A stretch of DNA of 6,537 bases from an uncultured Ruminococcus sp. (lineage in GTDB: Bacteria; Bacillota; Clostridia; Oscillospirales; Acutalibacteraceae): positions 1 to 6,537 of the forward strand of contig CAJOHT010000113.1 of NCBI GenBank assembly GCA_905234305.1, written 5' to 3'. A model generated the notes under the pieces. That model saw only the letters and a list, made by a program, of their open reading frames with translations, made no database searches and was not told the origin of the DNA. Positions 5,059 through 6,537 of the stretch are shown here, in pieces. Numbering within the stretch: the stretch's first letter is position 1; each line of letters starts with the position of its first letter. The position numbers and the translations under genes were made by a program.

Positions 5059-6195
5059 TTATTTTGAAAGCATAACTACGCACTCGACGTGTTCCGTATG
5101 GGGGAACATATCAACAGGTTGGATTTTTCTGACCTTATATTTATTCTTCGAAAGAAATAAAACATCTCTTGCGCAGGTTTCGGGATTACAGGAAATATAA
5201 ACTACCTTTCGCGGACTAAGTTTGACTAAGGATTTTAAGAACTTTATGTCGCTTCCAGCTCTAGGCGGATCCATAATAACGACGTCTGCCGTAAGTCCTT
5301 CTTCAGCGATATCTACCATATATCTGCCCGCGTCTGCGCATACGAAGTCAATGTTTTTTATATCGTTGAGCTTAGCGTTAACGCGTGCGTCCTTAACCGC
5401 GACCTTGTTAAGCTCTACTCCGATAACGCGTTTTGCGAATTTGCTTGCGATTATTCCTATGGTACCCGTACCGCAGTAAGCGTCGATTACTATATCGCTG
5501 TTCTGGATATCGGCGAATTCCATCGCCTTGTTATAGAGAATTTCAGTCTGTACGGGGTTGATTTGATAAAATGCTTTCGGCGAAATCGTAAAGGTATATC
5601 CGCAAAGCTGTTCCTTTATAACGCCGCTGCCGTAAAGGACTATACTTTTGCCGCCGAGTACAAGGCTGGTACGCTTATTGTTTATATTCTGAACTATAGT
5701 AGTTATCTCGGGATGACGACCGATAAGAGCGTTGATAAAGCTTCTTTTCGATTTGAATTCTTCCTCGCCCGTAACAAGAACTACCATAATCTCTCCGCTT
5801 AAAAATCCGCGTTTTATAAGCACGTGGCGTAAAAAACCAGTCATTTTAACGTCGTCAAAGGGTTTCATTTTAAAACTTTTTATCAGCTTGCGTATCGTGA
5901 CAATTATTTCGTCAGCTTTTTGATCATCAATAAGACAGCTGTCTACGGGATGGGTAGAGCTTTGGTATACTCCCGAAATAATACGGTTGTTCCTGTCACG
6001 TCCGAAAGCAGCCTGAACCTTGTTTCGGTAGTGATATGGGCTATCCATACCGATTATGTCCTCGACGTGGTGGAATTTTCCCATAAGGCGTACAACCTTC
6101 TTCATTTTGAATTCAAGCTGTTTATCATATGTTAAATTGTGAATCTGGCATCCGCCGCATTTTTTGTAGAGTTTACATTTTATTGTATTATCCAT
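5059..6195 (-). CDS. rlmD: 23S rRNA (uracil-C5)-methyltransferase, RlmD/RumA type, without TRAM domain
   Basis: Cytoplasmic SAM-dependent enzyme that makes 5-methyluridine in 23S rRNA (U1939 or U747 in the E. coli family members). 378 residues. The iron-sulfur cysteines Cys7, Cys13, Cys16 (C-x5-CGGC) and Cys87 have nearly the spacing of E. coli RlmD. The methyltransferase part shows FYQINP (209-214), SAM motif DAYCGTGTIG (238-247), VELN (260-263), DPPR (309-312), the nucleophile Cys336 in SCNP, and the general base Glu371 in the HTEHVE block (366-371). The protein begins directly at the cysteine motif, so the N-terminal TRAM RNA-binding domain of the ~430-450-residue forms is absent. The upstream space holds promoters, not a lost domain. 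AAGGTG at 6208-6203 lies 7 bases before the ATG. The exact target base cannot be decided from sequence; RlmCD and TrmFO-like roles differ among Firmicutes. Confidence 0.9.
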   Translation of the reverse strand: MDNTIKCKLYKKCGGCQIHNLTYDKQLEFKMKKVVRLMGKFHHVEDIIGMDSPYHYRNKVQAAFGRDRNNRIISGVYQSSTHPVDSCLIDDQKADEIIVTIRKLIKSFKMKPFDDVKMTGFLRHVLIKRGFLSGEIMVVLVTGEEEFKSKRSFINALIGRHPEITTIVQNINNKRTSLVLGGKSIVLYGSGVIKEQLCGYTFTISPKAFYQINPVQTEILYNKAMEFADIQNSDIVIDAYCGTGTIGIIASKFAKRVIGVELNKVAVKDARVNAKLNDIKNIDFVCADAGRYMVDIAEEGLTADVVIMDPPRAGSDIKFLKSLVKLSPRKVVYISCNPETCARDVLFLSKNKYKVRKIQPVDMFPHTEHVECVVMLSK

Positions 6196-6215
6196 TATAA
6201 TTCACCTTATCATAT

Positions 6216-6244
6216 ATTTTAACATAATAAAGTGATTTGTACAA
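6216..6244 (-). promoter_or_regulatory. Promoter of rlmD
   Basis: Read on the minus strand: TTGTAC (-35, 6244-6239), a 17-base spacer, TAAAAT (-10, 6221-6216). Transcription would begin near 6209, just before the AAGGTG ribosome binding site, so the leader is very short (about 14 bases). It is the likely promoter for rlmD and the membrane-protein gene behind it. Confidence 0.55.
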
Positions 6245-6251
6245 TAAAAAC

Positions 6252-6280
6252 TTGATTTATTAATCGTTTTGTATTAAAAT
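6252..6280 (+). promoter_or_regulatory. Promoter of ilvA
   Basis: TTGATT (-35, 6252-6257), a 17-base spacer, TAAAAT (-10, 6275-6280). Transcription would begin near 6287, about 19 bases before the ATG. That leaves no room for a T-box, riboswitch or attenuator, so any control must act at the promoter. Its -35 box lies 7 bases from the -35 box of the divergent rlmD promoter. Confidence 0.55.
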
Positions 6281-6305
6281 GGTAGGGTATGAGAGGAAGA
6301 TGTAT

Positions 6306-6537
6306 ATGTTAACACTTGATAAAATCTATGACGCGTCGAGGGTTCTACAGGATGTAATTCATCCCACATCCATTGTAAAAGCCTCAGCGATTGATGTTGA
6401 CTGCGATTTGTACTTAAAACCCGAGTGTTTACAGCTCACGGGTTCGTTTAAACTCAGAGGCTCGGGATATAAGATTTCCCAGCTTACCGAAGAAGAGAAG
6501 GCGAGAGGAGTTATCGCGTGTTCGGCGGGTAATCACG
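6306..6537 (+). CDS. ilvA: Threonine ammonia-lyase (threonine dehydratase), N-terminal part
   Basis: PLP enzyme that converts threonine to 2-oxobutanoate and ammonia, the first step towards isoleucine in biosynthetic forms. The window holds 77 codons and one more base before it ends. Visible are HPTS (19-22), the substrate/PLP block LKPECLQLTGSFKLRG (37-52) with the Schiff-base Lys49, and SAGNH (73-77), the start of the asparagine loop. AGAGGA at 6292-6297 lies 8 bases before ATG 6306, which favours this start; an in-frame ATG at 6300 is only 2 bases from that site. The C-terminal half, which would show whether an ACT regulatory domain is present, is outside, so biosynthetic IlvA and catabolic TdcB-like forms cannot be separated with certainty. 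Confidence 0.9.
   Translation, partial: MLTLDKIYDASRVLQDVIHPTSIVKASAIDVDCDLYLKPECLQLTGSFKLRGSGYKISQLTEEEKARGVIACSAGNH

Noticed and set aside
5222..5479. Open plus-strand frame of 85 codons opposite rlmD
   Set aside because: It is antisense to the SAM and DPPR motif region of a well-supported gene, has no good Shine-Dalgarno, and its composition is a mirror of the rlmD codons.
6289..6312. Seven-codon frame overlapping the ilvA start (MRGRCIC)
   Set aside because: No properly spaced Shine-Dalgarno and too short to tell from chance; the AGAGGA within it is better explained as the ilvA ribosome binding site.

Overview
The window looks like chromosomal core-gene DNA from an anaerobic, fairly AT-leaning Firmicute of class Clostridia, probably Ruminococcus/Oscillospiraceae-like. 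The reasons are the gene order (flavoprotein, cmk, plsC, ispH fused to a ribosomal protein S1), purine-rich Shine-Dalgarno sites, and sigma-A-type promoters with 17-base spacers. The taxon is inferred from gene content and style; no marker gene was compared.

Left part, plus strand (1-3780). The last 18 codons of a probable HI0933-like flavoprotein end at base 57. A heptanucleotide tandem array starts inside its final codons and runs to about base 125. A short leader with a possible 11-codon ORF follows. Then come three tightly packed genes: cmk (CMP kinase), plsC (acyl-glycerol-phosphate acyltransferase, starting directly after the cmk stop) and an ispH-rpsA fusion that overlaps plsC by 20 bases. 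They link nucleotide supply, phospholipid synthesis, isoprenoid precursor synthesis and translation. The fusion has a complete IspH (three cluster cysteines), four S1 RNA-binding domains and an unusual charged coiled-coil tail. A consensus Shine-Dalgarno site and in-frame ATG lie exactly at the IspH/S1 junction, so free S1 could be made from the same message.

Middle (3781-4511). A 13-bp hairpin flanked by A- and T-rich runs serves as a probable bidirectional terminator between convergent genes. On the minus strand lies a thrH-like HAD phosphatase gene broken by an out-of-frame internal deletion of about 34 bp. Its promoter and ribosome binding site are still very good.

Right part (4512-6537). 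On the minus strand, rlmD (23S rRNA uracil methyltransferase, short form without a TRAM domain) is followed 19 bases later by a small membrane protein resembling the CrtO acyltransferase family. Divergent from rlmD, on the plus strand, ilvA (threonine ammonia-lyase) begins and runs off the end. The two genes have back-to-back promoters in a 110-base spacer, with a small palindrome between their -35 boxes.

No RNA genes, CRISPR array, insertion sequence or phage gene was seen. I found no convincing new multi-gene system. The most interesting points are the internal start in the fusion, the broken thrH, the heptamer array and the S1 tail.
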